NCBI GenBank assembly: GCA_905211645.1
Contig: CAJMBK010000002.1
Location: forward strand, 94,318 to 158,317
Direction of reading: 5' to 3'
DNA: 64,000 nt
DNA from: an uncultured Caryophanales bacterium
Lineage (GTDB): Bacteria > Bacillota_I > Bacilli_A > RFN20 > CAG-288
Each line of letters starts with the position of its first letter. Positions within the stretch are counted from its first letter, which is position 1. This document shows, in pieces, positions 47,359-56,162 of the stretch. The translations under genes were made by a program, and so were the position numbers. The notes beneath the pieces are model-generated. The model was not told the origin of the DNA, made no database searches, and worked only from the letters and a program-made list of their open reading frames with translations.

Positions 47359-47451
47359 ATTAAAATTCTCCCTTTTGAATTAAATTTCTTCATCAATAAT
47401 TTTAGTAATATAAAGTTCTTTATTCAAACTTTAAACATATAAAATGAAAAT

Positions 47452-48399
47452 TTATTTATTTTCAGCGATGAACTTGTCGCAGATTTGGCAGAAACCTATT
47501 AAAGATGCCTTGCTCTTATTAAGGAATTCCTTCTCTTTTTCATCAAAACCGAATTCGGTGAAGATAACTTTGTTGTCTACATATTTAACAGGTAAGGACA
47601 TGAAGTATTCACCAGCAAAGTAGGGTGAGTCTTTCATGTAGACTGACATAGGAAGTACATCTTCTTTTCCATTTAATAAATTCTCGACAATCTTATTGAC
47701 TGCAACGGCGGTAGCAAAGTTGGTGCTACCTTTCTTTTGAGTAATTTCGAAACCGGAATTATTCATGTATCTTTGCATATCGATGGTGTCGATTTGCTCA
47801 CCATTTTTGTCAACGTACTCGTAGAAAGGAATTTCACCTATTGTTGCTTCGGAGTAAAGTGGAACTGAAGTTTCACCATGTTCACCGATAATCATACCTT
47901 TACTTGTATGTGAGTTAGTTGCATCTAATTGATTCAAGAAATAAACGAATCTGGAACTATCCAAAACAGTACCTGCAGAGAAGACGTTGTTTGGATTGAG
48001 ATTCAAGAATTTCATAGTGAAGTAAGCCAAGACATCACAAGGATTTGAGATGATTAAAAACTTTGTATTTTCGTTGATATATGGCTTAATTTGAGATAAA
48101 ACTTCTTTAAATAAATGTAAGTTGCCTTCTAATAAATCTGTTCTATTTGTCAAAGCTTTTGACGAGATGGAAAGTGTCATGATAATAAGTGAAGCATCTT
48201 TGCAGTCAGAGTATTCACCATTGACGCATTTGATATCACCAACTAAGCTTAAACCATGCTCTAAATCGATGACATCACCTAAAGATTTTTCCTTATTTCT
48301 ATCGACGATGACAAGTTCATCGACGTTATTTTTCAAATATAAAGTGTAGGCTACTTGGCTGCCGATGTTGCCATCGCCAACAATAACAATTTTTCTCAT
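47452..48399 (-). CDS. Lactate/malate dehydrogenase family protein, atypical
   Basis: NAD-dependent 2-hydroxyacid dehydrogenase of the LDH/MDH fold. GDGNIG (8-13) binds NAD, LDSSRF holds the Asp and carboxylate-binding Arg, and GEHGETSVPL holds the catalytic His. In the substrate loop (SISSKALTNRTDLL) the residue where LDH has Gln and MDH has Arg appears to be Ser by hand alignment, so the substrate may be neither pyruvate nor oxaloacetate. The start follows GGAGGAC. A longer frame adds 7 residues over the ribosome binding site. Length 315 aa. Confidence 0.85.
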   Translation of the reverse strand: MRKIVIVGDGNIGSQVAYTLYLKNNVDELVIVDRNKEKSLGDVIDLEHGLSLVGDIKCVNGEYSDCKDASLIIMTLSISSKALTNRTDLLEGNLHLFKEVLSQIKPYINENTKFLIISNPCDVLAYFTMKFLNLNPNNVFSAGTVLDSSRFVYFLNQLDATNSHTSKGMIIGEHGETSVPLYSEATIGEIPFYEYVDKNGEQIDTIDMQRYMNNSGFEITQKKGSTNFATAVAVNKIVENLLNGKEDVLPMSVYMKDSPYFAGEYFMSLPVKYVDNKVIFTEFGFDEKEKEFLNKSKASLIGFCQICDKFIAENK

Positions 48400-48553
48400 T
48401 AAAGTCCTCCTAAAATTCAAATTTTATCCATAACTTATTATCAAAAAAATCAAGATTTTTTCAATATTTATAGATATTTAAAATTTTCATTATATTCTCT
48501 CAAAAAATATCATGTTTTATATATAATATATCAATGAAAAACGGAGATTTTCA

Positions 48554-49699
48554 ATGAGTGAGATGATTTTTAATAGTCGTAGCTACTTTGGTGGCAACTG
48601 TTTCTCTGATTTGGCTAAAGAATTAAAATTAAATTCCTGTACCCATCCATTGATTTTAACTGATAGAGTTATCCAAAATTTGGAATCTTTTTCCAGGGTG
48701 AAAAAGTTACTTTCCGATTTCAATATCGCTTACTCAGTTTTCAATGATGTTGATATCAATATTTCTTTTAAAACTTGTTTGGTTTCGCTTGAAAAATATT
48801 CATCTGAAGGATGCGATTCGATCATTTGTCTCGGTGGTACAAATGTTATCGATTTAGCAAAAGTTACTGGATTATTATCATCAAATCCAAGTATCACTTC
48901 CGCAAGTGAACTTACAAATTCAGGTTTAAGAAATAAAGTTAAAATCTTTGCTATTCCAACAAACTTTGATTCCGGTTCCATAACAAACACTTGTTTTACA
49001 GTGTTTGATGAGATTACCAGAGAGTATGTTGTTTCAGCAAATGAAGAGATTGTTCCTTATGCGACTTTTATAGATGTGTCTGTTTTTTCGGCAAGCACCA
49101 TCGGAGAGATTGCATTAAACGGAGTTAAACTTCTTGCTGAAGGAATTGAAGCTTATCTTGCTTCAGACACAAACCTTGTGACTTCGATATTCGCTTTGAA
49201 TGGAATAAGTTTAATTCAGGCGAGTTTACTCGATTGTTTCAATAACCCAAATGACTATATTGCTTTGGAAAAACTCTTCCAAGCAAGCTACCTAATTGGA
49301 CTAGCCACTCCAAAAGATCAGGCTAGTTTGATTCGACTGATGACTCTTGAAGTCAACAAGAAGGTTGAAGTTAATATTCCTCATTTCGAGGCAATCTTAC
49401 TTCCACATGTTCTTGCCACACTTTCAGAAGTTTACGAAAGAAAATTACTTGATGTAGCAATTCTATTTGGTGTCGATATCTACCGTTTCTCACCAAATCA
49501 AGCATTAGAGAAATTTATCGCTTTGATTGAGAATTTACTTGAGACACTTAAAATTGATAAAACAGTTGAAAATGTCAGCCTTGACGATAACACTATCAAA
49601 GAAATTGCTGCAGAAATCAGCACGAAATTAGTAAATACATCATACAAAGATAAGATTACAACAGAAAATATAATTTCTATTTACGGAGAGACACTTTAA
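48554..49699 (+). CDS. Iron-alcohol-dehydrogenase-like protein with lost metal ligands
   Basis: The Fe-ADH/glycerol-dehydrogenase fold is recognisable: CLGGTNVIDLAK for GGGSxxDxAK, PTNFDSGSIT for PTTxGTGSE, and IPHFEAILLPHVL for the late His motif. However GVKLLAEGIEAYL replaces the usual D-A-L-x-H-A-x-E-A-Y, so the metal Asp and first His are Lys and Glu. The second His also seems absent. Only the last His is kept. It starts the run leading into glgB (15-nt gap). It is probably not a metal-dependent dehydrogenase any more. Confidence 0.7.
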   Translation: MSEMIFNSRSYFGGNCFSDLAKELKLNSCTHPLILTDRVIQNLESFSRVKKLLSDFNIAYSVFNDVDINISFKTCLVSLEKYSSEGCDSIICLGGTNVIDLAKVTGLLSSNPSITSASELTNSGLRNKVKIFAIPTNFDSGSITNTCFTVFDEITREYVVSANEEIVPYATFIDVSVFSASTIGEIALNGVKLLAEGIEAYLASDTNLVTSIFALNGISLIQASLLDCFNNPNDYIALEKLFQASYLIGLATPKDQASLIRLMTLEVNKKVEVNIPHFEAILLPHVLATLSEVYERKLLDVAILFGVDIYRFSPNQALEKFIALIENLLETLKIDKTVENVSLDDNTIKEIAAEISTKLVNTSYKDKITTENIISIYGETL

Positions 49700-49714
49700 A
49701 GGAGATTAGAGAGA

Positions 49715-51667
49715 ATGGATTACAGTTGGTTTGATTATTATCTTATGGGTGAGTCAATCGATGCTTACAAGTATCTAGGTTGTCATTTTATCACCAAAAA
49801 TAAAAAACGTGGCGCTATTTTTAGAGTTTATGCTCCAATGGCAAGAGAAGTTCATGTCATCGGTGAATTTAACGATTGGGATTTAAATTCAAAATCCAAG
49901 ATGGAAAAAGTTCACTATGCTGGCTTATATGAACTTTTCATTCCAGATGTCAAGGAATATCAATCTTATAAATTCCACATTCAAACTCAAGAAGGTAACT
50001 GGATCGATAAAGCCGATCCATGCGGTTATCTTTTCGAATTACGTCCTGGAAGCTGCACCAGAACCTTCAATTTGGAAGGCTTTGTCTACCACGATGAAGA
50101 ATGGCTCAAGCAAAGAGATCGTAATTTCGATAAAGCTGTCTCAATCTATGAGATTCATTTAGGCTCCTGGCTTGGTAAAGCAAATGACAATTCAGGTCGT
50201 TTCCTCTCCTGCGAAGAGATCGCTCCTGCACTTGTTAAGTATGTTAAAGAGATGGGATTTACTCACGTTGAATTCATGCCTGTCACCCAATATCCATTCG
50301 ATGGTTCCTGGGGTTATCAAGTTGTCGGTTACTACGCAACTGACTCAAGATACGGAAATCCTTTCCAATTCATGCACCTTATCGATGTTTTACACCAAAA
50401 TGGTATCGGTGTTATTTTGGATTTTGTTCCTGTTCACTTCGCAGTTGATAACTACGGTTTATCACGTTTTGATGGTTCCGCAGTTTATGAATACAACAAT
50501 GATAATGAATATTCTCAATGGGGTACAAAGAACTTCGATTTAGGTAAAGATCCTGTCAGAAGTTTCTTGATGAGCTCCATCAACATGTGGATTGAAAAAT
50601 TCCACGTCGATGGTATCAGAATGGACGCAATCAGCAACGTCATCTACTACGATGGCAACTCCGATAGAGGTGTCAACCAAGGTGGTGTTGATTTCGTCAA
50701 GAGATTGAATTACAAGATTCACGAAGCACATGATGACATTATGATGATTGCCGAGGATAGCTCTGCATACGGTCAAGTTACCAAAGGCTTTGCTGGTGGC
50801 TTGTTATTCGATTACAAGTGGGATTTAGGTTGGATGAACGATACCTTGAAGTATTACCAAAAGGATCCAATCTATAGAAAATACATCCACAACCAACTCA
50901 CCTTCTCCATGGCTTACTTCTATTCTGAGAATTTCTTATTACCACTTTCTCACGATGAAGTCGTCTACGGAAAAGGCACAGTCTTGAACAAGATGTTTGG
51001 TGATAACTACGACAATAAGTTTGCTCAAGTCTGCAATTTGTATGCTTACCAATTTGCTCATCCAGGTAAGAAATTGAACTTCATGGGCAACGAACTTGCT
51101 TCATGGGATGAGTGGAATGAAAATAAATCACTCCCTTGGGAATTGCAAAAGTTCCCTAAACATAGCGGTGTTTCCCGCTTGATCCGTGACCTCAACCTTG
51201 TTTATAGAAGTCACGTCGCAATGCACAAAGAGGAGTATTCCAGCGAGCATTTCTCCTGGATCATGGCAGATAACGCTGACCAATCTATCTTTGTTTTTAA
51301 ACGTGAAGTTGATGGTGAATGTTTGATCTTTATCTTCAACATGACACCTAACTTCTACTCCAGTTACGATATCGGTGTTCCTTACGAGGGTACTTATGAG
51401 GAAATTATCAATACTGATAAGGATGTCTACGGTGGTTGGAACCACTACAACGGTTTGCCACTTACTACATCAAAGATTCCATTGCATAACCAACCAAATA
51501 GAATCTCATTGATGATCGGTTCTTTCGCCGGTATATATTTAAGATATGTCAATCCTAACAGGGAAAGTCCTAGCTTAAATGATTTATCTGAAAATGATAA
51601 AATGAATGTTCTTGAAACAGAAGATCCTGCCAAAAAGGCAAAAAAGATGGGGAAAAAGGGTAATTAG
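49715..51667 (+). CDS. glgB: 1,4-alpha-glucan branching enzyme
   Basis: Introduces alpha-1,6 branches in glycogen. N-terminal CBM48 (RVYAPMAREVHVIGEFNDW), then the GH13 barrel: DFVPVH in region I, GIRMDA with nucleophile D304, IAEDSS with acid E347, and LSHDEV with H413/D414. Length 650 aa is typical. It is directly upstream of glgP. No glgA or glgC is in the window. Confidence 0.94.
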   Translation: MDYSWFDYYLMGESIDAYKYLGCHFITKNKKRGAIFRVYAPMAREVHVIGEFNDWDLNSKSKMEKVHYAGLYELFIPDVKEYQSYKFHIQTQEGNWIDKADPCGYLFELRPGSCTRTFNLEGFVYHDEEWLKQRDRNFDKAVSIYEIHLGSWLGKANDNSGRFLSCEEIAPALVKYVKEMGFTHVEFMPVTQYPFDGSWGYQVVGYYATDSRYGNPFQFMHLIDVLHQNGIGVILDFVPVHFAVDNYGLSRFDGSAVYEYNNDNEYSQWGTKNFDLGKDPVRSFLMSSINMWIEKFHVDGIRMDAISNVIYYDGNSDRGVNQGGVDFVKRLNYKIHEAHDDIMMIAEDSSAYGQVTKGFAGGLLFDYKWDLGWMNDTLKYYQKDPIYRKYIHNQLTFSMAYFYSENFLLPLSHDEVVYGKGTVLNKMFGDNYDNKFAQVCNLYAYQFAHPGKKLNFMGNELASWDEWNENKSLPWELQKFPKHSGVSRLIRDLNLVYRSHVAMHKEEYSSEHFSWIMADNADQSIFVFKREVDGECLIFIFNMTPNFYSSYDIGVPYEGTYEEIINTDKDVYGGWNHYNGLPLTTSKIPLHNQPNRISLMIGSFAGIYLRYVNPNRESPSLNDLSENDKMNVLETEDPAKKAKKMGKKGN

Positions 51668-51710
51668 CAATTAAATTACACGAAAGGAAACATTTAGACA
51701 CAGATTTATT

Positions 51711-54200
51711 ATGGAAAAGAAAATTATTGTTAATTATTTTGCCGACAAAGAAAAATTCAAAAACGAATTCTTACGTCGTGCAGTCACAACCTACGGAAGA
51801 GATTTAAATTCTCTTCATATCGAGGAAGCCTATGAAATTTTAGGTAGCATGGTTAGAGAATTCGAAAATGCTGAATCTAAAACATGTAAAGATTTCGTCA
51901 ATCATCATGGAAATAAACAATTACTTTATTTCTCCATGGAATTCTTGATCGGTCGTTTATTGACTTCCAATCTCATCAACTTAGGTATCTACAACCTTGT
52001 TAAAGAAGGTTTGGAAGACCTCGGTTTAGACTTAGAAAAATTGGAAGATGAGGAAGCAGATGCTGGTTTAGGTAATGGTGGTTTAGGTCGTTTAGCAGCA
52101 TGTTTTATCGACTCAATCGCTTCTTTAGGTTTTGCTGGTCACGGTAACTGCATCCGTTACGACTACGGTTTCTTCAGACAAAGAATCAAATCCGGTCACC
52201 AGGAAGAGTTACCAGATCAATGGTTATTAAATGGTTATGCTTGGGAAACAAGAAAGCCAAAACACAGCGTCGAAGTTTTATTCTACGGTAACGCAGAAAC
52301 TTACATCGACCCAACAGATAACTGCGTCAGAAGCAGAACTGTCAATGCCTTGCACGTTCTTGCTATTCCTTATGATGTTTCAGTCGTCGGTTACAAAAAT
52401 GGTGTTACCAACACCTTAAGATTATGGGCAGCTGAACCAAGTAACGAATACTTACCAAATAACCAGGATTTCACAAACTACTTACAATTTGTTAAGGAAT
52501 TAACACACGGTTTATACCCAGATGATTCCACAGAACATGGTAAATTATTAAGATTGAGACAACAATATTTCTTAGTCTCCGCTGGTATGCAATCAATGCT
52601 TAGAAGACACTATTCCGTCTACCACACATTTGAAAACTTACCAGAGCACTATGTTTTCCAATTAAATGATACTCACCCAATTCTTGCTATTCCAGAACTC
52701 ATGAGACTTTTGATGGATGAACACAAGATGGGTTGGGATGAAGCATACTCAATCTGTGAAAGATGCTTCGCATTCACAAACCACACCGTCATGCCAGAAG
52801 CTCTTGAAAAATGGCCTGTCAACTACATCATCCAACTCTTCCCTAGAATCTATATGATCATCGAAGAAATCAACCGTAGAATGATCATCAAGATGAGAAA
52901 TAACCACTATGATGATGCTACAATCAACAACTCACTCATCATCAAAGACGGCATGGTTCAAATGTGTCAAATCGCCATTCACGTCTGTTTCTCAGTCAAT
53001 GGTGTTGCTGGATTACATACTGAAATTTTAAAGAAACAAACTTTTGCTTCTTTATATAAGATGTATCCTGAAAAATTCAATAACAAGACTAACGGTGTCA
53101 CCCACAGACGTTGGTTACTTGCTTCCAATCCAGAACTTGCTTCACTTATTACATCATTAATTGGTGAATCCTGGATTAAGAAACCAGATAACCTTAAGAA
53201 ATTACTCGCATACAAAGATGATGAAGAAGTTTTAAATAAACTCATCGAAATCAAACGTCACAACAAGCAAAGACTCATCGATTTAGTTAAGAAAGAGAAT
53301 AATCTCGATCTTGATATCGATTCAATCTTTGACTCACAAATCAAACGTTTACACGCTTATAAGCGTCAATTGATGAACGTTTTCCGTATTATCCACTTAT
53401 ATAAGAGATTAAAGACAGATTCATCCTTCAGAATCTATCCTAGAACATTTATCTTCGCAGCAAAAGCTGCTCCAAGCTACGTCTTTGCAAAGAAGATTAT
53501 TGAACTTATCTTAGCAGTTGCAAATAAGGTCAATAACGACCCTGAAATCAACAAGTATATGAAGGTTGTCTTTATTGAAAACTACGGCGTTAGCAAGGCT
53601 GAAGTTATCATTCCTGCATCAGATGTTTCCGAACAAATCTCCACTGCAGGTAAAGAAGCATCCGGTACTTCCAACATGAAATTCATGGGTAACGGTGCAA
53701 TCACATTAGGTACCTTAGATGGTGCTAACGTTGAAATCAGTCAACTTGTTGGTCCAGAAAACTGCTTTATTTTCGGTAAGACAGAACCAGAACTTGATAA
53801 GATCAGATACGAAAACAGCTACTCACCTTGGAATGTCTACAATTCCGATTTAAGAATCAAGGAAATCATGGATAGTTTAATCGATGGTACCTTCTCACCA
53901 AATTACGATCAATTCAGAATGATCTTTGATGAAATCATGTACCGTAACGATGAATACTTCATCCTTTTGGACTTACCAAGCTACCTTAAGAGCTGCAAAC
54001 AAATTGAAAATGCCTACTTGGATCAAAAGGAATGGGCTAGAAAATGTTTGATCAACATTGCAAACTTTGGCTATTTCTCCTCCGATAGAACAATCAACGA
54101 GTACAACAAGGATATCTGGCATCTTGAACCTCTCAAATTAACTAAGAGAAGTACATATACCACTATCATTTCAACAAAAAGGACAACAAAAAATGACTAA
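51711..54200 (+). CDS. glgP: Glycogen phosphorylase
   Basis: Releases glucose 1-phosphate from alpha-glucans, PLP-dependent. The lysine that binds PLP is K657 in EASGTSNMKFMGNG. DEEADAGLGNGGLGRLAACF and the NDTHP block are also conserved. Length 829 aa is full. The nearest Shine-Dalgarno-like GAAAGGAAAC is 20 nt or more from the ATG, longer than usual. The downstream dUTPase start overlaps its last 8 nt. Confidence 0.96.
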   Translation: MEKKIIVNYFADKEKFKNEFLRRAVTTYGRDLNSLHIEEAYEILGSMVREFENAESKTCKDFVNHHGNKQLLYFSMEFLIGRLLTSNLINLGIYNLVKEGLEDLGLDLEKLEDEEADAGLGNGGLGRLAACFIDSIASLGFAGHGNCIRYDYGFFRQRIKSGHQEELPDQWLLNGYAWETRKPKHSVEVLFYGNAETYIDPTDNCVRSRTVNALHVLAIPYDVSVVGYKNGVTNTLRLWAAEPSNEYLPNNQDFTNYLQFVKELTHGLYPDDSTEHGKLLRLRQQYFLVSAGMQSMLRRHYSVYHTFENLPEHYVFQLNDTHPILAIPELMRLLMDEHKMGWDEAYSICERCFAFTNHTVMPEALEKWPVNYIIQLFPRIYMIIEEINRRMIIKMRNNHYDDATINNSLIIKDGMVQMCQIAIHVCFSVNGVAGLHTEILKKQTFASLYKMYPEKFNNKTNGVTHRRWLLASNPELASLITSLIGESWIKKPDNLKKLLAYKDDEEVLNKLIEIKRHNKQRLIDLVKKENNLDLDIDSIFDSQIKRLHAYKRQLMNVFRIIHLYKRLKTDSSFRIYPRTFIFAAKAAPSYVFAKKIIELILAVANKVNNDPEINKYMKVVFIENYGVSKAEVIIPASDVSEQISTAGKEASGTSNMKFMGNGAITLGTLDGANVEISQLVGPENCFIFGKTEPELDKIRYENSYSPWNVYNSDLRIKEIMDSLIDGTFSPNYDQFRMIFDEIMYRNDEYFILLDLPSYLKSCKQIENAYLDQKEWARKCLINIANFGYFSSDRTINEYNKDIWHLEPLKLTKRSTYTTIISTKRTTKND

Positions 54201-54714
54201 CACTCAATCTTCACTTGATTTGACTCCTTTGATCAAGGAGCAAATCAAGTTGGATGAATATATCAAAGAGCATCATCCAGAAGCATTCATCGATCAATCA
54301 TATCGTTTAACCAATTTAAAGTTAGCTTTATGCGTTGAATTGGGTGAATTTGCTAACACCACAAGGTGCTTTAAAATCTGGTCAAATAAGGGTATGGAAG
54401 AAAAATCAGTCATGCTCGATGAATACGTAGATATGGTTCATTTCCTTCTTGTATTCACCTACTCAGCAGGATTAAATAATCTTTCCATCGCCATCGAAGA
54501 AGTTAAAGATCACTCTTTAACAGAATTGCTTCTTAGATTGAACAGAGCCTATCTTGATATCGATGTCGACAGTTTGGATATCACCCATCTTCTTTACTGT
54601 TGGTCACTTCTTGCTAGAGTTGCTTCATTTATGGGCTTTTCTAGCGATGATATCAGTTCCGCTTACATGAAAAAGAATAAAGTTAATATTGAAAGACAAG
54701 ATAATAATTACTGA
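54193..54714 (+). CDS. Dimeric dUTP diphosphatase, all-alpha family
   Basis: Hydrolyses dUTP to dUMP, keeping uracil out of DNA. The MazG-like metal motif is present: E49-L-G-E52 and E77-Y-V-D80, with FANTTRCFKIWS between, typical of the dUTPase_2 type. Length 173 aa. Translation is coupled to glgP by overlap, though the functions are unrelated. Confidence 0.85.
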   Translation: MTNTQSSLDLTPLIKEQIKLDEYIKEHHPEAFIDQSYRLTNLKLALCVELGEFANTTRCFKIWSNKGMEEKSVMLDEYVDMVHFLLVFTYSAGLNNLSIAIEEVKDHSLTELLLRLNRAYLDIDVDSLDITHLLYCWSLLARVASFMGFSSDDISSAYMKKNKVNIERQDNNY

Positions 54715-54732
54715 TTTAGAAGGAGATATATT

Positions 54733-56094
54733 ATGGAATTAAGTAATAAAAAGGACAATTTAGGTCATAGTATTGTCAATTGTAAATTCGATGCCAAAGA
54801 ACTCGATAGATATTCTAAGGCAAGTTTGGAAGAATTAGCATCCAAGCTTAAAATCAAAGGTTACAGACCTGGCCACGTTCCAGCAGAAGTTGCTGTTAAA
54901 TTCATCACCAACGATGAATTGAATAAGAACTTGATCAACCGTTTGATCAGAAAAGCTTTGAAAGCAATCAACTCCAACCAAGATATCATCAAAGAATTCT
55001 ACTACGACATGTTTGTCAACGCTGAACCAGCAATCAACGTTAAGAAACTTGATAACGATGGTGCAGAATTGGATGTTTCCATCCTCTTATTACCTAAGGT
55101 TGATAAACTTGCTCAATACAAAGGTTTAAAGGTTGAATACACCGAAGATAAGTTCGATGAAAAATTAGTCGAAGAAGAACTTAAACGTATTCAAAATGCA
55201 GAAGGTGTTTTAACTCCTACTGAAGAAGCTCTCAAAGCTGGTGACCACGTCTCTTTGAAGATTCAAGTTTTGATTAACGGTGTCCGTCACCAAGAATACG
55301 AAGGCGATAACGTCGACTTAGTCTTAGGTGAACACAGATCCCTCTTAGGTGAAAAAGAAGAGGAAATCATCGGTAAGAAACTTGGTGATAAGGGTTCAGT
55401 CAATATTCAAACTGGTAATAATATGCCAGAAGAACTTGCAAATACCAATCTTGAAATCAAGTATGAAATCGTTTCTGCAGAAAAGAAGGATTTACCTGCA
55501 ATCGATGACGAATTAGCAAAGAGCCAAACAAACTACAAAGATTGCGAAACTTTGGATGCTTTGAAAGCAAAGATTACCGAATCCATCGAAAAGAGAATCG
55601 CTGAAATCAACAAGAATAAGAAGCTCTCCGCAATCTACGATAATATCTTATCCAACACAACATTTATCGTTGACAACGAAAGAATCCGCAAGGAAATCTT
55701 AAGAGTTCAAGAAGCTAGAGATAGACAAGAACTTTTGGATAAAGGTATCACATTAGAAGATTATTTACGTATTAATAACCTTTCCTATGAAGACTATCAA
55801 GCAAAGATTTTCGATTATGTCTACAATCCATTAAGAATCAAAGCAATCGAAGAAGCAATTTATGCTTCTGATCCAGAAACCTTCAAGGAACCTTCCAGAG
55901 AAGAAGTTGCTAAGTATCACAAGATGGATTCATTAGAAAAATATGAAGACCAAATCAGAAATTACTACAAGGAAGTTAATCCTGAAATTTCTGAAGACGA
56001 AGTCAACAGAAATCTTGCTCAACAAATCGGTTGGTTATTCTCAGATTATAGAAAACATCTTTTGGATGAGTATTTAATTAGCAATAACGATTAA
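54733..56094 (+). CDS. tig: Trigger factor
   Basis: Ribosome-bound chaperone. The N-terminal ribosome-binding loop is IKGYRPGHVPAEV (family GFRxGKxP). The middle PPIase domain (about 160-245) shows GDHVSLKIQVLINGV and VLGEHRSLL. The C-terminal helical domain follows. Length 453 aa. AGAAGGAGAT precedes the ATG. Its stop codon falls inside the CIRCE-like site of lon. Confidence 0.94.
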   Translation: MELSNKKDNLGHSIVNCKFDAKELDRYSKASLEELASKLKIKGYRPGHVPAEVAVKFITNDELNKNLINRLIRKALKAINSNQDIIKEFYYDMFVNAEPAINVKKLDNDGAELDVSILLLPKVDKLAQYKGLKVEYTEDKFDEKLVEEELKRIQNAEGVLTPTEEALKAGDHVSLKIQVLINGVRHQEYEGDNVDLVLGEHRSLLGEKEEEIIGKKLGDKGSVNIQTGNNMPEELANTNLEIKYEIVSAEKKDLPAIDDELAKSQTNYKDCETLDALKAKITESIEKRIAEINKNKKLSAIYDNILSNTTFIVDNERIRKEILRVQEARDRQELLDKGITLEDYLRINNLSYEDYQAKIFDYVYNPLRIKAIEEAIYASDPETFKEPSREEVAKYHKMDSLEKYEDQIRNYYKEVNPEISEDEVNRNLAQQIGWLFSDYRKHLLDEYLISNND

Positions 56095-56104
56095 AGAGTG
56101 CTAA
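56078..56104. promoter_or_regulatory. CIRCE-like HrcA operator of lon
   Basis: TTAGCAATA-N9-GAGTGCTAA, against the consensus TTAGCACTC-N9-GAGTGCTAA. The right arm is perfect, the left arm has two changes, and the spacer is exactly 9. It overlaps the tig stop codon and a possible promoter (TTAGCA, 18 nt, TAAAAT), so HrcA binding would block lon transcription. Mollicutes lon genes are known to carry CIRCE. Confidence 0.8.
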
Positions 56105-56162
56105 AATATTCTCCGTTGAAAATTCTATAACGAATTTTTAGATTAATTAAGGAGGATTAATT

